Source: Neckera pumila
Lineage: Eukaryota; Streptophyta; Bryopsida; Hypnales; Neckeraceae
DNA length: 64,000 nucleotides
Direction: 5' to 3'
Assembly (NCBI GenBank): GCA_963969595.1
Contig: OZ018409.1
Location: 33,989,282-34,053,281 of the forward strand
Positions 51,701 to 63,948 of this stretch are shown in pieces (position 1 is the first letter of the stretch; every line of letters begins with the position of its first letter). The notes under the pieces were generated by a model that was given only the letters and a program-made list of their open reading frames with translations, was not told the DNA's origin and ran no database searches. A program made the translations under genes and the position numbers.

Positions 51701-54700
51701 TCACTGATTAAAAATTTATTAAGTAGAAATAGGTTCAAAATTGAAGGAAAAACTAAATCATTAATAGCTCTAAGATAGAATTGAAATGCACAAATCTCAA
51801 TGGTTTGATTTTCTAAGAAGAAATCTTAACCATGTGAACCTTTCTCCTTTTTTAAATTGAATTCAAAAAATTGAGTTTGAAATGAATCCCAACAAATCAT
51901 TTTTTCAAGAAGATTCTCTAAATGCTTTCAAAACAAGATTGTCCATAATTTTAATTTTGCAGGCAAAAAAAAACTCAAGCAAACTCAAAATCATTTAAAA
52001 AAAAATGTTTCGTAGAGATTGTATTTTATCTATATAAAAAGCCTGATTCATACTATTTGGATTAGAAAATCCAAGAAAATCCTAAAATAATATGAATTTG
52101 AAAAGTAAACTTATTTCAATTATAAATATAATACATTAAATAAGTTAGAAATTAACCCACTAATTTTCAATGAGACCTCTAAATTTTGTGTACTATGATG
52201 CAATGTAATGAAGTGCTCTCTCATTGTAAATTTCCAATTTTGAGCACTTGAAGCTTAATTGTTTTAGTATGTGTGTGAATCAAATAGCTTAGGTGGCCTT
52301 TTTCCTCCAAAAATTGTCCTTCACCCAAAGTTCAATTTGCATTTGTTGTGGACGTTTTTCAATTAAGTTTTTCAAAACATTACAATCTAGTGCATTGTGA
52401 CAAAAAAACATTATGTACCACACCATGCAAACACTTGTGTGCCAATTTTTAGAAATAATAGAGGTGTTTAATACACCTAAAACATCTTGCATTGAGATGA
52501 TGTCACAAAAATGTAACTACATGAGCAAGACTTCAATGCTTTTGGAGAAATCATTTTTTGAAAGAGTCAAAATCAAGCCACACAAAACAAATCATTCCTT
52601 TTCATGATCAAGTACAAAAAACTAAAAAAAGTCATAAATCTACACTAGAATTTGTGCTAATGATTCTAAAATTATTCTAAAATAGCCATTTTTAGTGCAT
52701 TAAGTGAAAGTTGAAAAAAGAGAATTTTAATATTTTCAACCAAACGTTAGTTTTTTTTATACTATAAAAGAATATCAGCCCATTTGGCTTTATAGATTGC
52801 AAGATATAAGCGTTTGAAGTTGATTGGAGAAAATTCACAACTAACTTAATTGGTAACCTTCTCTATTAGCATGATGTCCAAATTGCCCACAAACCTTCAA
52901 TTCCATAGCTCTTGACTCAGGCATCCATTTGAAAAAATATTATATTTTTGCAAATCTTGTAAAAAATGTGCATCTTTGGTAATAATTTCACTTTTCATCC
53001 GTTCACAAATGACTTTATGTGTACCTATTTAATCCTCTTGAAAGCTCCATAGGAGCTTAAAGAACTGTAGAGGTTAATTGTTTGAAATGTATTTATAATT
53101 TAAGGTAGATAATGTTAATTGTTTTATATTTATGGATGATATTCTTTGCATATTGACTAAAGCATTTTCAAACCTCTAATTTTTTTAGAAGAACATGACA
53201 TTTAATGTAATTTGGTTGGATTTTGTATGCTATTTTAAGTGCTTTTGATAAAATTGGCATTTTGAAAAATGTTTTAACCCATGAAAGTCAATGGCTATGT
53301 TCTATCGCAAAAACACTCCAAATCAACTATTTCTATTGCAAATTACAAAATTATATTTTTTTGAGATAATTGAATATTAAATCTAAAACTGAATTATTAC
53401 AAGAATGTATACTAGTACAAGAAGTTTCTAAGACTTTGACAATTAAGATTGCAAGATACTAAGTTTCAAATTTTGAAGCGAAGAAAGAATTCTTTTCTAT
53501 TCCTATCTACTCAAGATTATATAACACTGAATTTTCTATCTTTGAAATTTTTTGCTAATAGTTTTGAAGTAAAACATCTTTGTGGTAGAAATTTATATTG
53601 AAAGTCTAAGGAAAAGAATTCTAAAAATAAAACATGATTTTAGTTCAATAAAAATTTATTAAATAGAGCTAGGTATAAAACAGAAAAATAACCTAAATAG
53701 TAAATACTCTTTGAGTTTTTTTTACTCTTAGTCTATATATTGAAATGTGGTGATTTGTTTTATTTGACTATTTTTACTTTGGGTTTGCTCTAAGGCATCA
53801 ATTGGACTAAGAATTATATTTCTATAAAGCTCATTATTCTCCTATTTTAAAAAAATTCAAAATATCATGCCAAAAATTGAGATTGTAGATACTAGCATGA
53901 ACTTTCATTTGTCCTCCCAAAAGACAATAGTCCTTTAGAAGTTAAGAATTAACATATATCACTCTGGGATTAAAAGGAAGAAATAGGTTTCATTAGAAAT
54001 AATTGGATATTTAATTATATATGAGTCATTCATTGGATTTTGAGGTTGAAAATAGGTTTCATTAGAAATGTGAATTATTTTATTTCTTTGAAAAAAGTTC
54101 TTCTATAACTTTACAAATGTTTTTTTATGAATTACAATGAAGGTTTCATAATCTTCTTAAAACTTCAATATAATAAAGCAGACATGCAAATTTACTTTGA
54201 GTTGTACTAAGCTTTATTTATAAATAATGGATACAATAATAGAAGAGCTTAGTATATTTTTTCATATTTTTAAATAAAATATTTAGAAATTTCAACTTCC
54301 AAAAAAATAAAATAACAAATATTTGAAAAAAAAAATCAAAATACGTAACAAAATTCAAATTTTTTTAGCTTTTAGACTCTATTCTACTATATTACATTCA
54401 AGTTAATAAGATATTTCTTAAATATACAAATTCAATGTTCTCCAAATACATATTAATGTTCTTTACTATAGGTATTATGTTTTTAATATTTGAAGTGACC
54501 ATTGCATATTAGTTAGGCCTTCAAGGACCAAAAGATGGTCTACATATCCAAAGTTATAATCATAAATTAAGAACTTCATTTTTAGAATAATAATTTAATG
54601 ATAAAATCTTTAAAAAAGTTATAGAATATAACTCATTAATTACATGTACATAGTTGAAATTGCTTTTTATTTACCAATATTTATTAATAATATCTTAAAT

Positions 54701-56077
54701 CAAAGAATGAATTAATCATATATACTGTATGGTGATAATAACTATAAGAATTTATTTATTTTTCAAAATTATTGAAGTTTAAAGAAGTTTATTTTTTTAA
54801 TCTATTTATTTGATGAAATTTTTGAAGAATTTTTTTTAAACATGACAATTACTTTATGAGGGGAAATACAATTCACGTAGTTTTCTTTCCACTATAGAAT
54901 ATTTATGCAATAAAGTCTTGAATAATTATACCATTTACTAACATAATGATCATAAAATAATTAGACGATTAAACAATCAAACAATTTCTTGAATGTGAAA
55001 AAGAAGATCATATGTGTCCAAGATAAGTTTGTATTTGTTTATAGTTTGGCCCTTAAAGAAGTAAGTTACAGTGACACCTTTTAGCAATTGTATTTTTGGA
55101 TTTGTATAAAAAATATTATTTTATTAATGCATTAAAATCCTGTGTTGTGATTGTATCTTTGGTTATTACTTTATATAAGAAAGATTGCTTGATATAATTC
55201 ATATAAGCCAACTACTAGAAAATAAATGAGCTCTAAGATTGTGGATGAAAAAGTGATAATGTCTAGTTTTGTGATTTGCCTTTATTCTGTAATGGTTATG
55301 ATTTTTAGTCTCTCCTAGAAATGAACAAAAGTTGTATGACAATGATTTATAATAACAAGAATCCCTTATGTAATTATAATCAATATAGACATTATGTCAT
55401 AATTGTACAGTTGATAATAAGTAGCTAATAAATGTTGAAGATTCAAATTATATACTATGAACAATTTCTATTACACTTCTTATTATCTATAAATTTTTTG
55501 TTTCTAAATTGTATTATTAGAAAGCATAAGAAAACACTTGGTATATGAGAATAGTATTATATTTATTTATAAAGAGTATTTGATTATTTTTTTAAAATAA
55601 GTTTTTTCAATTTTTGCTACCATACAATGAATTTTCATTTTTACAAGTTTAATTTCTTCATAGATATTCTAATAGTCCATTGCTCTATGCTGTACAAAAT
55701 TTTCTATTTTCAACATCATAGAACTATATATAATTTGTTTTCATTATAGTAATTTAAATGTCTAAAAATGCGAACATTTTATATAAGAGCTTAGCACCTT
55801 CCATGTAAATTTCATATATACAAATATAATGATTTTTTGAATTCAAAATTATTCAAAAAACATAAAATGAAATATAGTTGTATATAATAGAAAGCATATA
55901 ATTCAAATGCATTTTAATTTATTTGTTGGTACATATAATATATGTGAATGTTATAATTGATAATTATTCATTGTATATGTTTGATTTCTTTAACAATCAT
56001 AGGCACTGGAGACAACACCAAAGAAAAATAATTTGGTGAAGATTAGTCCGTGGCAACTTGCAAAATTAGATTCTTGA
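42720..56077 (+). CDS. DHHC-type protein S-acyltransferase (plant PAT20-22-like), 9 exons
   Basis: Membrane enzyme that attaches fatty acyl groups to cysteines. Exons: 42720-42764, 43353-43466, 43781-44023, 45730-45798, 45975-46046, 48802-48927, 49117-49197, 49355-49435, 56003-56077. Each intron is GT-AG, each exon is a multiple of three, no internal stops; 301 aa modelled. Evidence: two membrane helices around residues 16-63; DPSDPK (68-73) at the DPG position; the Cys-rich domain CTIC (128-131), HCKACDKC (141-148), DHHC (153-156), then RCIGKRNY; two more helices with LVGIIIIIR and VGELFFFH; GITTYDY (251-257) at the TTxE position; and a terminal VKISPWQLAKLDS. Exon order and joints follow plant PAT20-22. 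Oddities: DPG reads DPK, TTxE reads TTYD, the usual Asn before the Cys after DHHC is Arg, exons are extremely AT-rich, and the C-terminal region is much shorter than usual. Intron 8 (6.6 kb) may hide an exon. Exon 1 is the weakest call. Confidence 0.85.
43599..43679. mobile_element. Stowaway-like MITE in acyltransferase intron 2, 81 bp
   Basis: Ends CTTTCTCTATTTTTGAAAAA and an inverted counterpart ending TTTTTCAAAAGTAGAGGATG; flanked by TA on both sides (43597-43598 and 43680-43681). Same length and layout as the element at 39573-39653 but diverged ends. Confidence 0.8.
44201..45075 (+). mobile_element. Decayed TTAA-family element in acyltransferase intron 3
   Basis: Left end CACTAAAGTCC at 44205, right end GGGACTTTAG at about 45060. 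The interior follows the 13117-14018 element (TCTTGCAATTAATGAGGTCA, TCCAAACATTCTCAT) with many changes. The flanking TTAAs are no longer recognisable. Confidence 0.65.
51347..52065 (-). mobile_element. Partial TTAA-family element in acyltransferase intron 8
   Basis: Starts after TTAA (51343-51346) with CTCTGAGGCC and follows the 3560-4455 element in the same order (ATAGGATCTTGCTGTAGACT, TGTATAGATTGC, CAAGATTGTCCATAA). The right end is missing. Shorter related pieces lie at about 50784-51120, starting ATCCCTAAAGG after TTAA, and at about 52760-52850. Confidence 0.55.
53278..53941 (-). mobile_element. TTAA-flanked element in acyltransferase intron 8, 664 bp
   Basis: Starts CCCATGAAAGTC after TTAA (53274-53277) and ends GTCCTTTAGAAG before TTAA (53942-53945). 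Interior blocks AGATTGCAAGATACTAAG and TTTGTCCTCCCAAAAG match the same-orientation relatives at 3560-4455. Diverged but with both TTAAs intact. Confidence 0.65.
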
Positions 56078-56421
56078 AATCAATGAAAAATAAATAAAGA
56101 AGATACCTTATAAAATTTTCATATTCTCAAACTCATAGAGGTAATACATATATTCAATCAAATATGTAATTTATATTAATTATATTGCAAAAGTATGCAT
56201 GATAGTATATATTATTAAGAAAATGAAACAAATATTATTCAAAATTAATGACTTAAGTAGCCTCAAAATAATGAAAATCATAATCAAATGTAGATGAAAA
56301 TTATATGCATATATCCTTTAGTAAAATATCAAATTGCCGTGTACACCATCCAATATCATAAATTTTTTGACTATGGTCAAATGAAGGAAACACTTCATTG
56401 ATCAAATATAATTTTTTTATT

Positions 56422-56712
56422 AAAGGGGATTGGGGGTCTTGGAGGGTTGCAAGTTCCCTTGCGTTCCTAGGCTGCTAGAACACAGCTGCAACAGCAATGA
56501 CGTGGCATAGCGACTGCCACGTCATTTTTGGAATTTTTTTTTGTTTAAAATGATATTTTTGTTAAATATTATTATTATTATTATTATCATCATTATTAAT
56601 TTTATATTTTTGAAAAAAATTCTGACACGCCTGTACTGCCATTCATTGAATCTGGCCAGATTGAAGAACAGGCTTGAAACGGCCCTCTAAGGCCCCCGAA
56701 TCTCCTTCAATG
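56422..56712 (+). mobile_element. GC-rich MITE with TGACGTGGCA inverted pair
   Basis: Inverted ends AAGGGGATTGGGGGTCTTGG (left) and the complement of CTAAGGCCCCCGAATCTCCTT (right). Contains TGACGTGGCA and, 7 bp later, its inverted copy TGCCACGTCA, then an ATT microsatellite and CTTGAAACGGCCCTCTAAGG. Related to 35025-35290. Target duplication and superfamily were not resolved. It lies about 350 bp past the acyltransferase stop codon. Confidence 0.75.
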
Positions 56713-58928
56713 AATTTGGAAAGGATGGTTTTAATATAATGAAGTTCATTGCCTTTGATCAATTCTCAAAGTATACAAGATAGTTTCAAGCAATATAAAT
56801 TACAGTAGGGAAACAATCAATGTACTTGTTGGAAAAGTGTTATACCCTCATTATACATAGTAAGAAAAAAAATTTAGATGTTGGTTTGTTGACTAACCAA
56901 AATAATGTTGGAAATAAAGGGTATTTTCAGCCCAAATTTAATGTTTATATCCTGATAATTTGATCAAAGTTTAGGATATAAACCTGGATATAAATTAAAA
57001 GTTGAGCCATAAAGATGTATTGTCCACCTCTCTCCAAACTTTGGCTATGACTTTTCCATCAAAATCTTCAAATCACATATTACTTTATGAAGATGAAAGT
57101 ATACTTGATTTCTTTTATTTTTAAGATTTGAGTAATGTCAATTTTTTAGTTTTTAATACCTCAATGAAGTCTCAAGTTATGCTAAAAACACAAGTAGTGC
57201 ATTTAGACTTGATTACAAATAATTAAGCTCCTACATATTCTAAATTTTTTAGTTAAATTCGAATTGCTGTATTCTTTACTACCAGCTCCTATAAAATGCT
57301 TTCCTTCTCATTACATAACAAACATTAATTAGCTACTGAAGCTATGTAATGTTTGGTAATAATAGTAATAATATTGTTTCATTGTTAAATTTGATTGCCT
57401 TCCAAAAATGTCAAATTTTGTTGTTTCAAAATGAAATATGAACCTATTTTCTTTAGGTTTTTGTCAAGGCAACTTAAAAATATTTAGTAAACCAATAGAA
57501 AATAATTTAACTTTCAAAAATTCAAATATTCAAAATATATGTTTATGGATAATTGCACACTACAATATGCAAAGTCCCATTTTGTACTTGAGGTGCATAG
57601 ACAAGTTTGGTTTGCACTAATTTTGCATTAAAATTTTGATGTTTGCTCAAAATCCTTGGTAGTGTATCTCTCCTTTTGCTATATATAATTCATGACTTGC
57701 AACAAAATACTCAAAACGAATTCACCTTCACAATTTCTATACAATACACACACTCTCATAAAAAGTAAAAACTATGATTTTTAAATCTAGTCTTAAATCC
57801 TACACTTCAAATTCAAATACAAAAATTCTAAAGATATAGTATGAGTATAAAAAACAAAATCCTTGCAATTTTCTATTGTAAAGATTTATTCTTTAAAAAT
57901 TGAAAATAATCTCAATAGTTGTCAATGAAATCATTAAATTTAATGTGTACCACGTATCGAGACATGGTAGTATTTTGGTGTAAAATCTCAATGTTAAGCA
58001 CTTCAAATTTTTATATATGAGTGTCATGAATTCTAAGTAGCTCTTCTCTTTTTCTCAAATATTGTCCTCCACCTCAAATGCAATATGCATTTATCAAGGA
58101 CGTTTTTCAAGTTTATCTAAACACTACCACATAGTGCATTGTAAAATAAAAGGTTGTGTATTCTATATACTAGTAGTAAAATTGTTGCAACATATTTAGC
58201 AATCTGTTGCATAGGAAAATGTACCACCATTTCCAATCATTAAAATCAATAGATATAAATGTACTAAATTTTTTGAGTTATTATTTTTTCAAAAATAAAT
58301 TGTATGGGAAAAAATGAATCTTTCTACATTAAAGCATCTACAAAATCACAATTGCCAACTGTGATTAATTATTTAGCAAGGAATTGTGGTCTTGACCACC
58401 AAGTACTATATTTTCTTTAGATTGTTAGAATTAGATTTTGAATTCAGCAGTCCTTCTAAATTTTGAATGAAAATTGGTAAGGAGGACATTATGACCATCT
58501 ATTTGGATGGAAATATAACAACAGATTGTAATATTGAGTGCTTCATAGAATGGATTGTTTGATATTATATAATATTAGTGATGGCACAAATACTAACATA
58601 CATTTATTTAGGAGTAGAATGTGATTTGGTAATAATCAATAAGCCAAAGTCTTTATTTTAAATATATTACACAATTTTTTTCAATTTCAAATATAAATTC
58701 AATATTATAATCATATATTTTTTTAAATATGAATATTTAATACGATATTTTATATTCAAAAAGCATAATTTTGTAAATCAACTCGTTGACATTTTTTTGC
58801 AGGTTTGAATATATGGTTTGAAAAGTAACAGAAAATACTGATCAATGTTTTTAAGAAATACAAGTATCTATGAAGATGCAGATTCACAATACATATCAAA
58901 ATTTAGAAGTGCTATTGAATTTAGGAGG
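56713..58928. other. AT-rich intergenic DNA, no gene seen
   Basis: Short ORFs only (the longest ~60 codons), none with a motif. Confidence 0.45.
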
Positions 58929-58932
58929 TTAA

Positions 58933-59674
58933 CCACTAAAGGACCAAACACTGTTTCTTAGCAACATAGCGATTTTGGGCAGCTCACTACGAACAGAGTT
59001 TCTATTTTTTTTCTTTGAAAATTTCACAAAACATGTGCTCGAAGAGTAGCTTTAAGGTCCAACAATTTTTATAACTTTTGACTACATGGTTAAAAAGTTA
59101 TTGCATGATATGTAATTTTTCGCGTTCGGCGGGCAGCCCGGGCAGCTCAAAAAACTCCTTCAAAAATCACTTTTTCGAAAAATAAAAATGTTGGAAGTGG
59201 TTCTAAGGAAACATTTAAGAGTGGAAAAGTTTGAACCTCTCCATTTTGTTAAATGAGGTGAGAGTTATTAAGATTTCCAATTTGTGGGTAGGTATGGAGT
59301 CTCTGGATTCCAAACCTATCCACAAATTGGAAATCTTAATAACTCTCACCTCATTTAACAAAATGGAGAGGTTCAAACTTTTCCACTCTTAAATGTTTCC
59401 TTAGAACCACTTCCAACTTTTTCATTTTTCAAAAAAGTGATTTTTGAAGGAGTTTTTTGAGCTGCCCAGGCTGCCCGCCGAACGCGAAAAATTACATATC
59501 ATGCAATAACTTTTTAACCATGTAGTCAAAAGTTATGAAAATTGTTGGACCTTAAAGCTACTCCTTGGGCACATGTTTTGTGAAATTTTTAAAGAAAAAA
59601 AATAAAAACTTCGTTTGGAGTGAGCTGCCCAAAATCGCTATATTGCCAAAAAACGGTGTTTGGTCCTTTAGAGA
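58933..59674. mobile_element. TTAA-flanked near-perfect hairpin element, 742 bp
   Basis: The whole element is an inverted repeat: arms 58933-59293 and 59313-59674 match base for base over long stretches (for example AACTCTCACCTCATTTAACA) around a 19-bp loop. The ends CCACTAAAGGACC and GGTCCTTTAGAGA are bounded by TTAA (58929-58932 and 59675-59678). The ends belong to the CCCCTAAAGG family, the interior does not. Arm identity is far higher than in the other elements here, indicating a recent origin or active correction. Confidence 0.88.
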
Positions 59675-59678
59675 TTAA

Positions 59679-60310
59679 ATAAAACATGTAGAGAGTGACA
59701 TAGAACAATTATTCCATGGCACTTCAAACACAATAAGTATTGTTTCAAGAATAATTTTAGAATTTCATTGTTGAAATTCAACTTCTTCTTACATTATAGA
59801 TTTAGTATTGAAATTCATTACATGAAAACAATAGAAGAATTTCACAGTTTTGTAAGATTTTCATATATTTTAAATTAGTGTGTTGATTGTACATACATGC
59901 AATTGAATGTATGGAATATTGTGATAAGTAATCTGTACAAAGTAGTCTGCTCTAAAAGCGCCCGTGTTCTAATTGCAATCTCTATCTAGGATGGACAAAC
60001 ATGTTGCTTGAAATATCTTCTACTATCAATGATGAGTTAGGTAGGCTTAAATGGTCCCTTTAAGAGCATACTACCTTATTATATTATAGAGTTTTGGTGC
60101 ATTCTTGATTTTTTTATTCAGTTATTTTGTCGAAATACTTGAAGTAATTCAAATAAATGACATTTGAATGAAATAAACTATAGCAAGATTGGTATTTTGT
60201 AGAGAATTTATTTATCATTAATTCTTCTAATCAAAACCAAATAGACCAAATTTTACTTTCAAATTTTTGACAATTGTTTTTTTCATGATGTTATAATGAA
60301 GAAACTTATG
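59679..60310. other. Intergenic DNA, no gene seen
   Basis: AT-rich spacer between two elements; no ORF or repeat of note. Confidence 0.45.
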
Positions 60311-60312
60311 TA

Positions 60313-61142
60313 CTCCCTCTATCCCAAAATGATCTTTGTATTAGACAAAATATTTTAGATTAAGGTTGAAAATAACATTCTTTTAATCCTGTGCTTGCTT
60401 GTCCACATGCGTTCACATCACATGACCCAAACAATTATCCTCATTATCCTCATTGGCTTCAGATCTAGTTGGTGGTTAGAGCCTCTCAAGAGTCAACCAG
60501 GAGTCATGGTTGGTTGCCACTAATTAGGTAAACGGACCTCTAGCAATTAGAGATTGTTGGAAGGTCCATCAGAGCTCTTGGCTTTTTATTAGCCAGAATT
60601 AGATGCAACACCAAGCTCCAATAAGCTCCAATAATTTTGTGGAAGTTGCCTGGCATTGAGCGGGTAGGCAAGTCACCGCAAGTGTATCCTTCTCCAAGCC
60701 TCACACGTCCGTCATTCAATGTTAGCACCATTAGTGCGCAAGACTATAGTCTCTCAATTTTATTTTTTTGTGTGTAAAATAGGCTCCTCCGGTCAACCCT
60801 CCAACCCCTCTAGGTTTGTATTTCCGGTTAACTTTACAAAGATCAGAGGCTGGAAGGCTGGCCAAATGCCCTGCAGAACTCGTCCTTCAGTGGAGGCATG
60901 TTGGATGGCCGGAATTTGGAGGTGCCTCCCAATGGCAACTAGCTCTCAGTGTAGAACCATCAAGGAGCCACTCATGAGTCACCAGGAGCTTGAACCACCG
61001 ACACTAGTCCAAAAACTACAATGTATAATGGTTAAATGGAAATTCAAAGGTTACGAAGAAATTCATTGTAATGGACATTTTTAAAAAGTGTGGGCCCTTC
61101 CTCCCACATCATACCAAAAAGATCATTTTGGAACAGAGGGAT
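60313..61142. mobile_element. Stowaway-like (Tc1/mariner) element, 830 bp
   Basis: Ends CTCCCTCTATCCCAAAATGA and the inverted TCATTTTGGAACAGAGGGA, flanked by TA (60311-60312 and 61143-61144). The first ~80 bp is the inverse of the right end of the element at 15145-15911. The interior (about 60430-61085) is richer in GC and holds a 121-codon ORF (60719-61084) with no transposase motif; it may be captured host sequence. Confidence 0.8.
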
Positions 61143-61144
61143 TA

Positions 61145-61968
61145 TTATTGAGTTGAATTGATGATTCAATTAAATCAAATTTATGTTTTCACAAATCATG
61201 AGAAAGCTTTAAGAAATGTTATCAAATTAAAATTAAAAATTTTCTACTGGGAAATCATAACTTAGTTAAAAACACAGCCTACCTTAATATGGTTATATAA
61301 CTTGTCTACATCTCTTTATTCAACCTTTGAATGTTTTGAAGTATATAATTTCTTACCAATCAACTAATTCATAATTTGAACATCTTAAATAGTTGAACTT
61401 AGAAGGCTAGAAAAAATAATTGTTTTGGATAGAAAGGTCTTTCATATTGCTTCTATTTGGAAAATGCATTAAAAATTGTAAAAGTTGGACATATGCTGTC
61501 ATGTTTTGCATATGTGTAATAATAATTAGGTGCTCATTTATTTATATAGATGCAAATTGAAGTGAACTTTTTGAAACTTTGACCAAAGTGCCAAACTTGA
61601 AAGATTCATTTCAATTTCAAGAAACCCAGTTGTTCCCTCACATATCAAATTTCCAAATTTTATGATTTCAATACAACTTTTATATTAGCATAAACCACTA
61701 GAAACTATATATATATATAAATAAGACATGAAACCAACTACTTATTAGATCCTAAATTCAAGATGCAATATCAGAGTCTGTAAAACTAATTAGTGTATGA
61801 CATACTGAATATATTCAAAATAGTTGCAAAGTGTATCTATATTCTAAAATATCTACCTCTCTTCACTAATTAACAACATGTACATTATATTCAAATTGAA
61901 CTCGTAACAAGCTCGTTCATTTGATGGCAATTAGTATTTGCAAAATATACTGACACTTAGTAGCTTTG
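61145..61968. other. Intergenic DNA, no gene seen
   Basis: AT-rich spacer without recognisable features apart from a short ATAT run near 61709. Confidence 0.45.
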
Positions 61969-61972
61969 TTAA

Positions 61973-62831
61973 CCCTTATAGGTCCTCGCATCCAAAAAGT
62001 GGATGCGCCTTGGTCAACCTCGATTGTAACTTTCAAAATAACTATTTCTCAAATTTAATTTAAACTCAAAAAATGGAGCTTGACAAGTTTTGCTTCTACT
62101 CCATTTCAAATTTTTGAAAAATGTCAAAAATTGAAAGAGTTATTGCAGTTGAAAGCTCTATGTGTTAGAATCCAAATAACACAATATGGTGTGTTTTTCA
62201 TTTATAGTTTCTTTAAAAAAACTTATCTTATATTTAAATTGTAGAATTATGGTTTTCATTCCATCTTTCATTTATGGTTAAAATTACAGATTATTCTAAT
62301 ATATATTATAATTTATATAATTTGATTTCTACCTTTAGCTTTAAAAAATCACAATAATTTGATTTTTCCATCAAAATTATTGATAAAAACAACATAAATA
62401 GAAAACGCATTTTTTCCATTAGAAAAAATATCAAAATTTTATACATGTATCTATTAAATAAAAGGATAAATTGGATTTGATAGTTTAATTTGACTTCAAG
62501 GTCTTTGTTGTGGTTGTTTTCAGTGTAAGAAATAAAATAACCAATTGAAATTCTTTTACACTAATTTCTATTGCTACTTGTAACTCTTGAAAAAATTTCA
62601 AATCATTTAGATTGTTTTTACTATTTTTACTTGATTAATGGTCAAATTTTGCAACAAAATGATAACAATTACAATTTTCACAAAATAAAATGAAATTTCC
62701 TGCAATATATATAATTTAAAATCTCAAGGGATAAAAATATAAGATTTTGCTTTGAAAACACAATTTAAAATGCTAAATTTAGCTCAAAGAAGAAGTTTGA
62801 CCATTTCACAATGGTTCAGGACATTTAAGGG
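61973..62831. mobile_element. TTAA-flanked element, 859 bp
   Basis: Starts CCCTTATAGGTCCT and ends with the inverted AGGACATTTAAGGG, with intact TTAA on both sides (61969-61972 and 62832-62835). Only the outer ~14 bp is inverted-repeated. The interior differs from the 0.9-kb subtype. No transposase ORF. Confidence 0.75.
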
Positions 62832-62835
62832 TTAA

Positions 62836-63876
62836 TTTTTGGATCCAAAGCAACAAACATGATTTTGACTTTAGAAAGAATTACTACTATAATGTAATCT
62901 AAATGTCTATAAATAAGAAGTGCATGGATCAATAGTTATTCTAGAAATAATTAAATTTTTCAAAGAATTATATTCATATTCTTCAAAGAATTGTATTCGT
63001 ATAGTGTCTTCATCCAATATTAAAAAATCTATAATTGTAGGCCACTATTGATCTAAACTTTCCATGATTACCTTGAAAATATTCAATTAGAATAAAGATC
63101 ATCAAGAGCTACAAAAGTATCAAACAATTCACTAAATTACTCCCTCTGTTTCTCTAAAAAAAGCGGATTTTGATTTATTTTTTGTTTAAAAAAAACCCCG
63201 TGTTTGTCCATTGACTTGATTTTTGCAAAAAAACAGCCTACGCTTATCTCTAAATAAAGTGAATTGCTTGGCATGTTTGATGATATTTTTTGAGCATTTT
63301 GTGCTCATCAATTGCTAATGTTAGCAATGCAAACTTGATCTAGTGATTTTTGTTTGCAAATTGTCCCTATCATTAAGCTAGAATTATCAATAGTATAAGG
63401 CCTTATTCGTTAAATTGAGACAATATGGTTATTTTGAGACTTTGAAAATGAGGGTGTGAAGTTGTTTTGAAATACTAGTTGGTGAATCCAAAGATAAACA
63501 TATCCTTTGCTTACAACAATGATAGAAATTACTGAAGACAGTAAGGCAAATGAAATAAAACAAGACAGCGGAGTTTTAGGAATATATCAAAACATCAAAA
63601 AACATTTTGTTGCTTAAGTACTTGGGAAATAGAAAAACGAGTGAATTTACATTCAATAAGCTTTTTTAAGATGAATTTAATCTGAATTGAATGAATTATA
63701 AACCTTTGAGTTTGTAAAGTCTATGTGACTGTGTAGAAATGAAGAGGCCCTTTGTACATAAAGCTCTCTACTTTCCTGAATCATTTTCTTTGTATGATAT
63801 TTACCATGCTATTAATAGTAAACGAGGGTCAGAAGCGTAGAGCTCTGAAAATTTTCTTCATTCACTAAGCATCACA
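62836..63876. other. Intergenic DNA with one unpaired Stowaway-like end
   Basis: TA followed by CTCCCTCTGTTTCTC at 63138-63154 looks like a Stowaway terminus, but no matching right end was found downstream. Composition becomes less AT-rich from about 63800 towards the window edge. Confidence 0.4.
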
Positions 63877-63948
63877 TTAGGCTGTACAATTGCCCTTCGC
63901 TGCCTCTAACGCTTTTTGTTTATGGAGTGCCTTCAAGATATCCTCACG
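63877..63948 (-). CDS. Possible 3'-terminal exon of a gene running off the window
   Basis: On the minus strand a short frame reads EDILKALHKQKALEAAKGNC before a stop at 63879-63877. Composition is gene-like and richer in GC than the preceding spacer, and helix-forming residues are plausible coding sequence. The frame is closed by a stop just upstream (TGA at about 63951), so it would have to begin at a splice acceptor, for example the AG before GATATC (63943). The family was not recognised and the rest of the gene would lie beyond 64000. Confidence 0.25.
   Translation of the reverse strand, partial: REDILKALHKQKALEAAKGNCTA

Noticed and set aside
60719..61084. 121-codon ORF as a gene
   Set aside because: Lies wholly inside a Stowaway-like element, has no recognisable motif, and much of its length looks like translated non-coding sequence.
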